A DNA stretch of 64,000 bases from assembly GCA_030272585.1 (NCBI GenBank), contig BSYQ01000009.1, forward strand, positions 3,782,001 through 3,846,000. The letters run 5' to 3'. This DNA comes from Bryopsis sp. KO-2023 (taxonomy: Eukaryota; Chlorophyta; Ulvophyceae; Bryopsidales; Bryopsidaceae). The notes beneath the pieces are model-generated. The model saw only the letters and a list, made by a program, of their open reading frames with translations, had not been told where the DNA came from and did not search any database. Position 1 is the first letter of the stretch. Each line of letters starts with the position of its first letter. The translations under genes were made by a program, and so were the position numbers. Of this stretch, positions 44,456 to 55,725 are shown in pieces.

Positions 44456-46774
44456 ATGGCGAAAAAGGAGATGGCGGGAACGGCTTTGAGGGGAATCAAG
44501 CAGGTGAGTGCGTCGAAACGAACTGGTGTTTTTTTGTTTGTTCCTCTTTTCCGTGTCCAGTGTCCGAGAGGTTCGGCGTGCTCGTTCGTTTCGTATCCTC
44601 ACTCTTTGATGTCTATCTGTCTGTCTGTCTGTCTGTCTGTCAGTCTGTCACACTTTGTGTGCATGGAAAAAGACCTTTAATACACTGAGAGGAGGAAACT
44701 TGTTCGTTTTTGTTGGTGAAAAAAAAAGGAACCTTCAATACAACAATCTAGAATCAGCCCCCACTTTCAAAAAGAATAGAAAGAATATATGGAGATGTAG
44801 TAGTCCTGATAATGACAATGGAAAGAATTCCCTCAAAAAAGAAAAAAAATCATTTATTGGAGGCAACAGAGGAATTGTAACCATTAAAATAGTATAAAAA
44901 TAATTCGCTGCTCATCCAGGTGGTCCAAGGCCAGAAAATGATGGAGGGTGCTGGAGTCAGGATATGCAGAACAGTGAGTTTCAAAAGCAGTTTTTTTGTC
45001 CTTGCAAGAACTGTTATATTTTCCTGACTGGGAGTGACTATTTTTGTCACACTTGTTATGGGGTCCGTTCATCCATCCTTCTTCCTCATCGTAAAATTCC
45101 CATTAAGTGCGTGAAAGTGGGATGAAAAAAATATGGTCGGTGGTTTCAGATCGGTACTGCAAAAGCTAAGAATTTGGATCCCTACCTGATGCTCGATGAA
45201 TTGAGGCTGCCGGCCCACATGGCGACGGCTGGATTCCCGGACCACCCCCATCGAGGGTTCGAAACCTGTTCCATCATGCTGTCTGGAAAAATAGAACACA
45301 AGGATTCCGCAGGAAATCAGGTACGTTTTTGACTCAATTTCGCTCAGTTTTCGAATTTGGAAACACCATCCTTTGTTCTTTTCTTCCACAAGGGCTCCTC
45401 CGATGACTGATCGGTCCATCGATCAATTTTTCTTTTTCCTTTGTGGCTCTTTTTTTTTTTGCTGATTTATGATATGGTGGCATGGTTGACCTGGAGCAGG
45501 TGTTTTTAACAAGTTCATTCACAGGTTTCATAAACGCGTTATTTTTCAAAGGCGTCGGTGCCGAATCTAGCCATATAAACGGTTTGGCCGATTTCGTTTC
45601 ATCCTCATTCTGTTATTTTTTTTTATTTGCTAGGGAGTGATAGGGCCAGGGGGAGTCCAATGGATGACCGCCGGTCGAGGAATCGTCCACTCTGAAATGC
45701 CGAAAGTTACAGAGGGGGACCTCTGGGGCTTCCAGTTGTGGATCAACCTCCCCGCAAAGGACAAAATGATAAAGCCGAGGTCAGCTCGGTTTTGCCAATG
45801 TTTCGATATGTACTTTTCCCCTTATCATCGATTGCCGAATAGCAACTGTTGTTTTCTTGGTGTATGGTTCATGCTCTAGCAAAAATTAACTGTTATATAT
45901 TATTATTACTATTTTTTTTTTTTTGGGGGGGGAGAACTGAACAAAGAACAAAGAACAAAGAGCAAAGAACTGGAAATCATTTGATTGCGTGGCATGTCCC
46001 CCCCCCCCCCTTAGAATCCAGGTTTCTTTCTGTTTTTTTTTTTCCCCCTGAGGGGTCGATAAGTTATCAGTGTGCAAATAGGTATCAAGACTATCAAGCA
46101 GAAGACATTCCAGTTGTGGAGAAGGACGGCCTTCGCATCAGAGTGATGGCCGGAGAATCCCACGGTGCTGTGGGCCCCATCAACATGAGGAACCCCGGAA
46201 TGCTGTTGGAAGCGCAGCTCCAGAAAGGAGCGAAACTGTTTCAAACGGTCAGGCCCCCCAAAAGTCCTTTTCCACACAGGTTTCTGTTGTTGTTTTTGCA
46301 CCCCTCCCCAACCACCAGATTCCCCCCCCCCCAAAAAAAAATCACTCTTAATAAAAGAGGGGGTGTGCTGTTGATAAAGCAACCTATCCTCGAGTAGCAC
46401 GAAGGATCGACGCAAGGTGTTCAAAATTTGAAAAAATCCAGAAATTGAAATTGGAGTTTTCTCGAACACACTAGGTACCAGAAGAGTGGAACGGTTTCGT
46501 ATACATTGCTGATGGCAGTGGCGAGGTTTCCGGGTTGAAAGCAGCCAAAGAGCAATCTTTGATTTTCGGACCGGGGGACCACATCGTCGCATCCACCGAT
46601 AATCCTGAGGGTTTGAGGTTTTTGCTGGTGGCTGGGCTCCCCATCGGTGAACCCATTGTTCAGCATGGACCTTTCGTCATGAACACCCAGGAAGAAATTC
46701 AGCAAGCCTTCTTGGACTACCAAACCGGCCGATTGCAAAACCCGGATGACAATGTTTGGGCTGATTGGAAGTGA
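44456..46774 (+). CDS. PIR: Pirin-family bicupin
   Basis: Pirins are iron-binding nuclear or cytosolic cupins; some act as transcription cofactors and others as quercetin dioxygenases. Six exons, 44456-44503, 44920-44973, 45150-45320, 45634-45779, 46082-46247 and 46475-46774, join in phases 0,0,0,2,0 to 294 residues, the normal length. The four metal ligands are visible: two His in FPDHPHRGFET, His and Glu in TAGRGIVHSEMP. The N-terminal box (GAGVRICRTIGTAKAKNLDP), the hinge YQDYQAEDIPVV, and the C-terminal cupin ending in FVMNTQEEIQQAFLDYQTG all match. The ATG at 44456 is the first in frame, but the open frame extends 90 bases upstream through a hydrophobic stretch, so an extra 5' exon is possible. 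Two of the introns use GTCAG donors. Confidence 0.95.
44617..44645. repeat. (TCTG)n microsatellite in pirin intron 1
   Basis: Six consecutive TCTG units, then a slightly imperfect pair. Confidence 0.85.
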
Positions 46775-47651
46775 ACTGGGTTTCATGGAAAGAAAGGTCG
46801 ACTCGTGTTAATAATGAAGGCGGGATATTTGGTTGGTTGGGTCGTTTTGGGGGGTTATTATGCACGAAATCGTGCGTTCCATATGTATTATGTGTTGCAT
46901 CAGTGTTGATTGTGCTAAGTCAAGTGGGCTGGGTTTGTTTTTTGGTCATTATGTATTTGAAAGTGTGTGTGTGTGGAGAATTTGTGGGATTTGATATGCT
47001 GTTAATGGGAGGATATGGTTGTGTGCAATCTTTTCATTCCGAAAAACGAAGGCATGGCTGTTTGGGTGCTGTGGAAAGGAGTATCTCAGTTGGGTAGTTG
47101 CTGTGCAGTTTGGGACTCTTGGTTGTGATATTTGAAGGAACTTTGTTTGGAACAGGGGTCGTGCTTTTTTCAATGTAAGAATGTGAATTCAACAGTGCTG
47201 TTGTTTTCTCAAAAGAAAGAAAACAAACCGAAGTGCTGTTTCCTATTATTCTGCCAAGCCCTGTTTCAAGGTTTGGTACGCAGTGTCCGATAAAGGATCG
47301 GTTAGGTGCGTTGTTGGTTGAACATCATGGCAGCTTGAAACAGTTTTTCCATTGTTTTGCCAAGGGAAAAACATGGTGGATCTTCTGTGCGCTTCTGTGT
47401 AGCGTGGCTGGTAGGGGGTCTGACTGGCTCCTGGAAAGGCCAGGGACGTTCCTGTAAAAAGCGGTGGGTTTCTGTCAAGGTTGCATCCAGCATTGAAATC
47501 CCTGCGCTCGTTCTTTTTAAATAGTGCGGAACGAAAGGATTGCCGCGCGCTTCATACAACCGTATACACCAGTAAATATATATTTTTTTGCGAGAAAAGG
47601 AGGCCTCTATCAAGCAACCCAAGAACTTTCCGCCGCCTGCAGGAAACTGAC
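46775..47651. other. No gene seen
   Basis: Pirin 3' flank and promoter of the next gene. Only short frames. Confidence 0.4.
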
Positions 47652-48572
47652 ATGCCAAGAGCGAAAAAAGAGGCCGAGGTGCCTAAAGAAATGGACAGGA
47701 TGGAGACGCCATTGAAATCGGCTGCGAAAACTCCGCAACCTTGTCGAAAGAGAAAGGCGGCGCAGGTTTGTGCGACGATGTTATCTGTCTGGGGAGTGTT
47801 CATGCATGGAACATTCGAAGGGACCTTTTGGAGTTTTCTTTATATTGTTGAGTGGCTTTCAGGGGGGCACGGCAGGCAAAGCGTCCACAGTGGAGAGCGT
47901 TCGAGGGATGATTGCGAGAATGGTGGAGGAGCGGGTTGGCGTCAGCGAAGCCGCTTTCGAGAGCGTCGAAAGGTGGAGACGAAACACCGACTGTAGATTT
48001 TCCTCCAAAAAGAAAACTTCAGCTGTGCTCAAGCCTCCGAAACTCAACGAGCAAAGCACCGACTCGAAAAGAAATCCTTGAAAGGAAACGCAGGTTAAAA
48101 ACTGCTTTTGACTACAGTCGGGTTTGGCGTTATGTCCACTCCTTTGATTCCGTCCCGTTTCACGTTGCTGGCAGGGCTGCGGCGAAAGAGATTCGTGAGG
48201 TTACCGCGCTATTGACGGCTGTGAACGATTCGATCGTCGCGTTGGGCAAAGGGGCCAACACGAAATTAGCGCAGCTTGCACGGGACGGCGAGTCGATGGC
48301 GTCGGGGTTAGAGAGCGCGAAAGGAGAGTTCCTCCAGTACATCAGTACGTCGACAAAAAGAAAACCACGTATTTCTTCTCGGCTGTTTTTTTTTTTTTTT
48401 TTCCTCGACGGGCAGGGATTCCGCTAAATATATCGATGCATGATTTTTGATTTAAAAAAAAAGAAATATTGTTGGTTGTGGTGTAGATACAGAAGGCACC
48501 TGTGTTCAGCCTTTCAAAAAGTTCAGAAGAGATGTGCAACAAGGGCTTGGAGAGCTGGAATCGAAACAGTGA
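47652..48572 (+). CDS. Unrecognised basic, helical protein (about 190 residues), middle splicing uncertain
   Basis: I do not recognise this gene. Exon 1 (47652-47765) starts MPRAKKEAEVPKEMDRME and is Lys-rich like a nuclear localisation region. An exon starting at 47863 after TTTCAG reads KASTVESVRGMIARMVEERVG in phase 0. Later sequence up to 48093 reads APTRKEILERKRR, but in a different frame. A small intron from GGC|GTCAGC to the acceptor AACTTCAG (about 47941-48024) would restore phase 0, and GTCAG donors also occur in the nearby pirin gene. Exon 48175-48344 (KEIREVTALLTAVNDSIVAL) and the final exon 48487-48572 (PFKKFRRDVQQGLGELESKQ) are in phase. The protein looks alpha-helical with possible coiled coil; a kinetochore or chromatin role is only a thought. 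Confidence 0.55.
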
Positions 48573-50314
48573 CACTGTCTTCTATTGCAGCTCCTTTCGC
48601 AGGCCTTTTGCTTCGAAGCCTTCCTCACTTGAATTCATTGTCAAATAAAAACTTAGCACCACCCATGAATCCTGGCAGACTGGACTTGTATGTAAACATC
48701 TGTCTGTAACAGGACCCTCCTAGAAGTCTGGATATCCAATATCGATATTGTTGACTCAACAATGTTGAGTGTATGGGGTCCAAAGCACTGTTGTTTTAAA
48801 GCATGAAAGATTCATGGTTTCCCAATAGAACCTGAAAGTTTTCCACATGAATCCACTATCTTTATGTGGAGATATATCTTTCTATTCCAGGGTTCCTTGT
48901 GGTGTGGCTATCAACTTGAAAGAATTAAAATAAAACAAAAGCTAAGGACACTTGGTAAAAGAAAATCGATCTAAATATAGAAGTCACGTGTGTCTGTGGT
49001 GGTGTTCAGCACGGAGCATCGATGGTGATCCAGATTTTCGAGTTCAGAGGGAGCCGAAGATCGCAATTCTTATAACAAAGCACTTCACTCACCATATTAA
49101 ATCAAAAAGAAAAGAGTTAAAATCGCGCCATATGTTTTACCCCAATCAATCTCGCGCAAAAGCTTTGTAGTGGCATTCGACACTCGTGCTATGTAAAAGT
49201 GAAGTCAGCGAAAGGAGTGGATGTTCAAGAGTCATAATTATGATCGATAGGATCAGTCATTTAGATAAGTTAGATTCGTGATTTGGATTTAAAGGAATCA
49301 TGCTTTTTGATCGAATTGAAGGAATGAATGTGGAGGACCCGCGTTTTTTGTTGTCACCGTGTCTATTAACTTCAGACACGATGCGCAAGGGCGTCCCTCG
49401 TCGCTGTCCCTTTTTGACTTCGGAGCATCCAGGTAAGCTGTGAACCGCTTCCCAGTACCACCTTGTCAGGGCTCTCGCCTCACGACAATCAGAAATCGCC
49501 GGACTTAGGAGGTGGTGTTTGATCCTCTGCCGTGGCTTACGAGAAAATCTTGCTCATGTTGTGTCGGGGAAAATGCAGCCGTGCTGCTCGTTTCATCCTT
49601 TTCGTGGAACTTTCACCACCATATCTGTCGAGGCTCCCTTCTCACGCCTAGCGTCGTTTCGTTCTTCGGCGAACTAACCTGTAAGATTCTGCGCGCAAGC
49701 ACCTGTTCGAACACCCTTTCTGGCAACGTCGTCGAAGTGCGCCGATCGACTGGTATCGTTTGCTAGGCGCAGATCAAAGCCGTAAGGTTCAAGAGTATGT
49801 TCCTTCTCTCAGCCGAGCTGGAATTAGAACGAACGTCTGCACAACGGACAGGCATCACGAACGATCGCTGGTTTTCTACCGACGGAGGACCGGGTTGCTT
49901 CTTGACCCCCTGGTCAAACTCACACCCAAATTATATATACTTCGGTTGGTTTCCGCTGTTTGCCGCGGCCACCAGTGGAGGAAAGTTGCGGGGTGGGCAC
50001 TCGAACCACTCCTAACGCTGCGTCTTCAAGCTCCTGGCTCTGTTGAGCGAACTCTCGACTTGTGGGCTGGTGAAAAAGCAACGATAATGCCTAGTTGCGT
50101 TTCAACCACATACCCGTTCTCATAGCAACATATTGGTGCGATGATCAATGGAACAGCAAAATTTAGACGTTGTCGACATGACCAATTCTTCGCAACGACT
50201 ACGAAGTAGTACATATGTCGCTCCTTCCTCTGTCAATCACAAACTTTGCCTTTTCCAGACGTCGCTCGAATCTAGTTTACATTCTCTGAACGCGCGTAGC
50301 TGAACGCACGCGCG
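48573..50314. other. No gene seen
   Basis: 1.7 kb without a supported gene. Frames at 49512-49766 and 49760-50125 (plus) are unrecognised. The last part should contain the promoter of the F-box/LysM gene. Confidence 0.4.
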
Positions 50315-51960
50315 ATGTCGAACGAGACACCCGTCACGCAACTCGAACTAATTTTCACGCAATTGGACGGAAAAAGTCTCGCCCGAGCGCAGGTGGGTCC
50401 TTTTCTTTTTTTGGCATAGGAAAGCACCCAGTTTGGTTTTCCTCTCTTACGTTTGGTTTTCAAAAACTTTGGCGAGTGGTGAGACGAAACTCGCGTTACG
50501 TAAGCGTTACGTTATGCTTGTGTTTTTTTTCCCATCGAAATTGGGCAGTAAACCAAGCATGCTTTGAGGCAAGATTTTTGGTTTGGTTTGGTTTGAGGCA
50601 AAATCAAATTTTCGACAATAGTTAAAGTTTATCTTGCTTCAATGGCAAATGAATGTTGGATGCTAGTCTTATCAGTTTTAAATAAGTTTTCAGGTGTGAC
50701 CTCTGTTCGATTGAATGGACATTTTTTTCCATAGGCTGTGTGCAGAGAATGGCGAATTGTTGCTGGCTCATTGGAGGTACTGCACTTGGAAATTCGAAAT
50801 GCAACACAAATGCAATTTTTCGTTTTCATCCTCGACCACCCTTGGTGAAAAATAGTCAGACAATTGTCGATCGCCGAGAGCGTCTTGCAGTAATTTCAGA
50901 ATCAATGGGTTCAGCAGGGTGTAACTTGTCATTACTCGTGTTTTGAAGCAGAATCTTGGTTTCTTTATTTTTTTCTTTTTTGAACAGGTGCGAAAGAGCC
51001 GATTTGAAAATGAATGGGGGATTGCAAGAGTGACCGGAAGCAGTCGATACCAGAATGCACTCGAGGTGATTTTTTATTATTTTTATTTTAATGGAACCTC
51101 CCCCCCCAGAAAGAAGCATTACTGCATGCATAGTGAACAAAGCTGCAAGAAAAACTGCATCCATCCATGCATGCGTGCATTTTGTGCTTGAAATGACCGC
51201 AGAAAAAATTGAATGCAAATGCTATAATGGTTTTTTTTTTGCAACCCCAGGCTGCAACAAAATCGTCTTTCGTTGTTGCTCATCCTGTGGGGAAGCACGA
51301 TACGATCGCAGGCTTGGCTGTGAAGTACGGATGCAGCATGATGGCGCTCAAAGTCATCAATGGATTGGGTTCTGAATGGGGATTGAAAGGACGGCGAGCT
51401 GTTTTCGTGCCTGGTGGGCGAAACCTACAATTTGCATCCTGTCTTGAATGATTTCGCTTTTCCTTCCGAGTTCAAAACCCCATTTTTCGGAAAGGAATAT
51501 GGCCGACCAAGAAATACAGCCTGTATGTTCTGTCGATTTACCCAAACTCTGCTGTACTTGGCGAGGTTGGTTTTCTGTGGGAGCGGACGGTGGCTTGCAC
51601 GACTCCAATTAGCTTTTGAAGTTGAATTTCAATGTTTCTTTGTGTTGTTTTAATCAGCCCTGGTAGAATCGCTGGTGGGTGCAACGGTGAACATACTGTA
51701 CAGCGACGAGGCCAGCAGAGAACTGTTTGTGGTAGAACCCAGAGCAGAAGCCAGAAAAAAATATCCGAACGATGATTTGCTCGAGGGAATGGAAAAAATT
51801 GACCTTTCATCGAGGGCAACATCAGGTGTGGAGGCGGTGAGTTTTTCCAGGAGGCTGATCGCAGAATCCTTGGCGAAAGAGTTGTACATGGATACTTCGG
51901 CTGCTCTGTTCTATTTGCAAGCCTCGGAGTGGGACATCTTCAAAGCCAAACGACAATTCT
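50315..51960 (+). CDS. F-box / LysM protein (plant At1g55000-like); last exon unresolved
   Basis: Exons 50315-50392, 50735-50776, 50988-51065, 51251-51413 and 51658-51960 join in phases 0,0,0,1 to about 221 residues, then a donor TTCT|GTGAGT leads to at least one more exon I could not place. Residues 8-40 are an F-box (LELIFTQLDGKSLARAQ, then AVCREWRIVAGS). Residues about 78-135 form a LysM module (VAHPVGKHDTIAGLAVKYGC, then MALKVING and RAVFVP). A helical C-terminal part (AESLAKELYMDTSAALFYLQ) resembles the UBA-like end of the plant protein. The combination suggests an SCF adaptor inside the cell. There is no signal peptide, so the LysM is unlikely to face wall chitin or peptidoglycan directly. 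Confidence 0.85.
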
Positions 51961-53033
51961 GTGAGTGGGGGAAAAAGATGTCAAAATTACTGTTGAAGTT
52001 CTCTTCGTCGATGCTTGACGCGACCCCTTTTGATTTGCATCTGGAGATGGATTCCTGTTTCACGTGTTGTGATTTCATTCTTTTCTTAGTTTTCTTAGGT
52101 TTTTTTTTTTTTAATTTGTGGTTTTCGAGACATAGACTACTGGATGCATTCATTTATGAGTATGTTATGGCGGTTTGCCTACCTCATATTGTAGTAGTTT
52201 GCTCAGCAAATCTGGTTGAAAATTTTCTGCTAAAAGTCACTCCAAATTTCAAACAGAGCCTTACGCATCGTTACTTTACCTAGTCCAGTTGGATTGACAA
52301 TTGGGCATCGAATACGTTACAAAAAAAAGAAGAAAAAAGTTGTATTTATTCGCCCAAAGTAAAAATGAAACAAGAAGCATCTCCCCGAAATATAATAGAT
52401 AGATAGATAAAATGGATCCGAGAAATATTTATATGCAATAAATCAATGCATAAATGATTTGCTTTTGCTGCTTGCTCCAACAGTGGCTGATGGATGCTTC
52501 GTGCAAGGCAGGCGATATTGACAACACCATGTATGTTGCATTATGTTGAGGTTGTGTTCACCATGATTTGCATAATTAAGGTTGGGGTTCAGTAATGCAG
52601 TGATAGTTATGAATGTTGAGTAATCCTCCATGGATGATGACAAATATTGCGATCAAAAAACGCTGATGCTCATAATGAAGGGAAATGTTTTTCCCCAAAT
52701 TTTTGGGTTGTATTTTTATGGCTTGCGGGGGCGGGGGCGGGGGGGGGGGGTTGCGGGGATTTTGCTGGACATCTAAAACACCTGATGTGTTTATTTTGTT
52801 TAATTGTATTGAGGGGGAGTGGAAAGAAGGCTGGAATGAGAAATGATTTGCTCCAGGCTTGGGTTCAGGATGTAGAAAAACTGGACATTGGTTGATTGCA
52901 TGCATGGCGCATGCTTTCTTGAATGCATTTTGTAGCCACTTGAAACCAATCCCCTCGAGATGCACATTTACACAAACATGCATATCTGCATTTGTCATCC
53001 CTGACGCTCAGATGAACAGCGAACCCTCATACT
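51961..53033. other. Convergent 3' flanks of the F-box/LysM and WDR83 genes
   Basis: Must contain the final exon of the F-box/LysM gene. A tandem acceptor TTTTCTTAGTTTTCTTAG near 52081-52099 is a candidate border but gives no convincing ending. A G-rich run occurs at 52730-52750. Confidence 0.4.
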
Positions 53034-55040
53034 TTAGCCGTCGGGACCCCAAACTTTGATTTCTCCATCAGTGGAGGCTGTCAGGAGCACATGGCATTCT
53101 GCATGCGTAGCTATGGAGCACACCGTATCCTTGTGAGCTCTGAACTGCTTCGCAATATTCGACCTCACCAAATCCCAATAATACACAAATCCTGAAGCCA
53201 CCACAGAACAAAACACCATCAATCGACACTGCAACAATCAAATGCATTGTGTTGTAGAGTTGCAAAGCCTGAAACACATTGAGGTGTTGATCCTGCCCTG
53301 TTCAATAGATGGATCAATTCTGTAGTTACAGGCCTCAGCGAAAGATAGCCTTTACCCTCTGCCAGGCTCCAGGCAGAATTCAAAATTAGTTTCAAAATCT
53401 ATCTCGGCAGTTGTATCTCTTGTTATCTCTGTAGCTTCTTTACATCACTGTTTCGATACAAGTCCTCTAGATTGGGTGCCGCCAGCTTGTTCTATTTTTA
53501 TTGGATTCATCAATAAATACTTGTGTGAGTAGACCCTCCATGATGCTGGAACGTGTAATCGAACGGGCAAAAACAAACAATGAATGCTCACCGTCCTCAG
53601 AAGCCCCCACGACATGTGCATCCGTGGGTGTGAATCCACATTCTATTTTGTATGCACGATGTTTGTGGCCCCTGTATGTGGCGAGCACCTGACCGGATGA
53701 TTTATCAGTCAAAACCATTCGGTCTGACATGCAGGCCACCAAAACGCAGGCTTCATCCCCAGACAGAGCGACACCTTTTACCCCCACACAAACAGTTTAA
53801 TAAGGTTACTACAACACAGACAAAAGTGCAAAAGGAAAACAGAAAAAAAATAGGGTCAAGAGGGTGTGGTCTTCTCTGTTCCTTTCTGTGAATCGTCATA
53901 TGCTCAAAAACGGCCAGGAAATCGATGTAGCGCTGTCCATTGTTTTCTAGAATCTCGCAGTGCTTACAAGTGACGGGCTCTCGAAAGTCGTCGGTGCAGA
54001 CCTGCCCCATCCGAATGTCAAAACGCTTCAAGGTGCCATCGACGCAGCTCGCAAAAATCTCAGTTCCTGTTGCCTTCACACATGTAACGCTGTCCTGCTC
54101 ACACACAAATCTTACGCACTTCACCAGAACAGAGTCTCAAGAACCGCCCAAGAAACAGTAATTTAAATACAGAAAAGACGCCTACGTCGCCGCCATCATA
54201 TTTCTTTCCACCGCCGCCAGACGGCCAAGTCGTCAAAAGATGCTCACCTTAAACCCACTCAGCGTTTGAATAGCATTGTAGTTCCTCGACCGGCAATCCC
54301 ACACATGGACGAACGTATCGTACCCCCCACTGAACATCACGCCGTCCTCCGCGCCGAAAGTCAACTGCAGAGAGGCACTCAAAATCGTCAGGTCGCTGAC
54401 GTCCCGTAGAGATTCCTACAGGGAACGGCGGCGCACTCACTGTGTTGATGGTTTTCTCGTGCCCCTTGAATCTGCGTATCGTTTTCCCGCTCCCCACATC
54501 CCACAGAAATATTTGCCGATCTCCGCCGCCAGTTGCGAATTTTGAGTTGTCTTTGGCAACGCACACATCCCTGACTTCGTAGCCATGGCCCTCGTATGTC
54601 TTTACCAATATCCCTCTCTCGGGATTCCACAAACGAACCGTTCGGTCCTGCAAACGTAGACATATACTCAAGAAAGCGCCACCGATGCACCGACACCGAC
54701 TATCGAATGGCAGCAGCAATACGGAGCGCAACACGGAGTCGATGATTTGTATCCACATGCCAACACAACGCCGCCGTTTGTTCTCATTAACGACAAGCTC
54801 AACACACCCGACCAATATATACTACAACACACAATCGCCACTGTACAAATATTCGAGAGACGCCCAGGAGGCGGCACAATTGCTCACCTTTCCGCAAGAA
54901 AGGCAATAGGTGCCTTCCTTGTTGAATCTGATTGCCAACACGGCCCCGTCATGCCCGGTCAAGGTAACCCTCTGTCGGCACGGCAACAAATCTGTCTCAT
55001 CGTCCTCTTGCTCGGGTGGAGGCTCCGGGCCGAATTGCAT
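53034..55040 (-). CDS. WDR83: WDR83 / MORG1 seven-bladed WD40 protein
   Basis: WDR83 is a WD40 scaffold found in spliceosomal complexes and, in animals, in ERK signalling. Six exons, 55040-54888, 54647-54441, 54364-54248, 54094-53968, 53774-53592 and 53191-53034, join in phases 0,0,0,1,1 to 314 residues, the family length. Blades in order: TLTGHDGAVLAIRFNKEGTY with DRTVRLWNPERG; YEGHGYEVRDVCV with DRQIFLWDVGSG; KGHEKTIN with TFVHVWDCRSRN; DSVTCVKATGTEIFASCVDG with KRFDIRMGQV; CVALSGDEACVLVACMSDR; YRGHKHRAYKIECGF with DAHVVGASEDG; and FVYYWDLV, FRAHKDTVCSIA, GEIKVWGPDG. The GYEVRDV and FDIRMGQ phrases separate WDR83 from other WD40 proteins. Several exons are too short to stand out as frames. 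Confidence 0.94.
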
Positions 55041-55725
55041 TGTCGTCGTTTCGATTCCAAACTCCCGAGAACACCAGATCAGATTGTGGCGGCTGACGTT
55101 TGGTGCGCTTCGTTGGGGGTGCTGATTCCCCTCTCAGCCTGACCAGAGTCGGACCTGCGATCCCAGCAGATTTACTCAGCGCGATGCAACCGACATGACA
55201 GTCTGAGGCGCAAAGGAGATCTGGCAACGCAACCAACGGAACGTGCAAGGGTGCGTATCTTTAACCCGATTCCCACATATTTTTCTATCTTCCGTGTTTT
55301 TTTCCGCCTTGCCCACAGTCGACCAGCCGCCACCGCACAGCCGCGTTTCTTCCGTTTTGACCTTCAAAGGTACTACTGAATAGACCTCGATGGATGGACG
55401 AGGGTGAAAAGATAGATCCGATAATCGTCGCTTCACCCTTCGCTTTCGATCAGCGTCTTTCCTCTGGCTCGATTTCGTTAGCTATCGAAGAGGAAGTTTC
55501 GACGCAACCAATTGTAAACAACTGTCCGAATAGAGTCCAGCGTGGTTTTCGTTTCTCTTGACGGAAAGAAAAAAGGTTTTCGTTCTGGTGCCTGTCTCTT
55601 CCTTTCGAATCTGTCATGGACGAAAGAGCGCCATCTATTTAATTCGTCGATGTCTAGAAAGAGACCCTCGCTATCTGTAAAGTTCGCTTCACCTTGATGG
55701 GTTTTTTGTGTTGGTGGACGTCCAG
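55041..55725. promoter_or_regulatory. Shared intergenic region between divergent WDR83 and AKR2-like genes
   Basis: About 685 bases separate the two start codons, transcribed away from each other. There is no obvious TATA box at a fixed distance from either start. The region is likely to contain both 5' untranslated regions and a bidirectional promoter. Confidence 0.5.
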
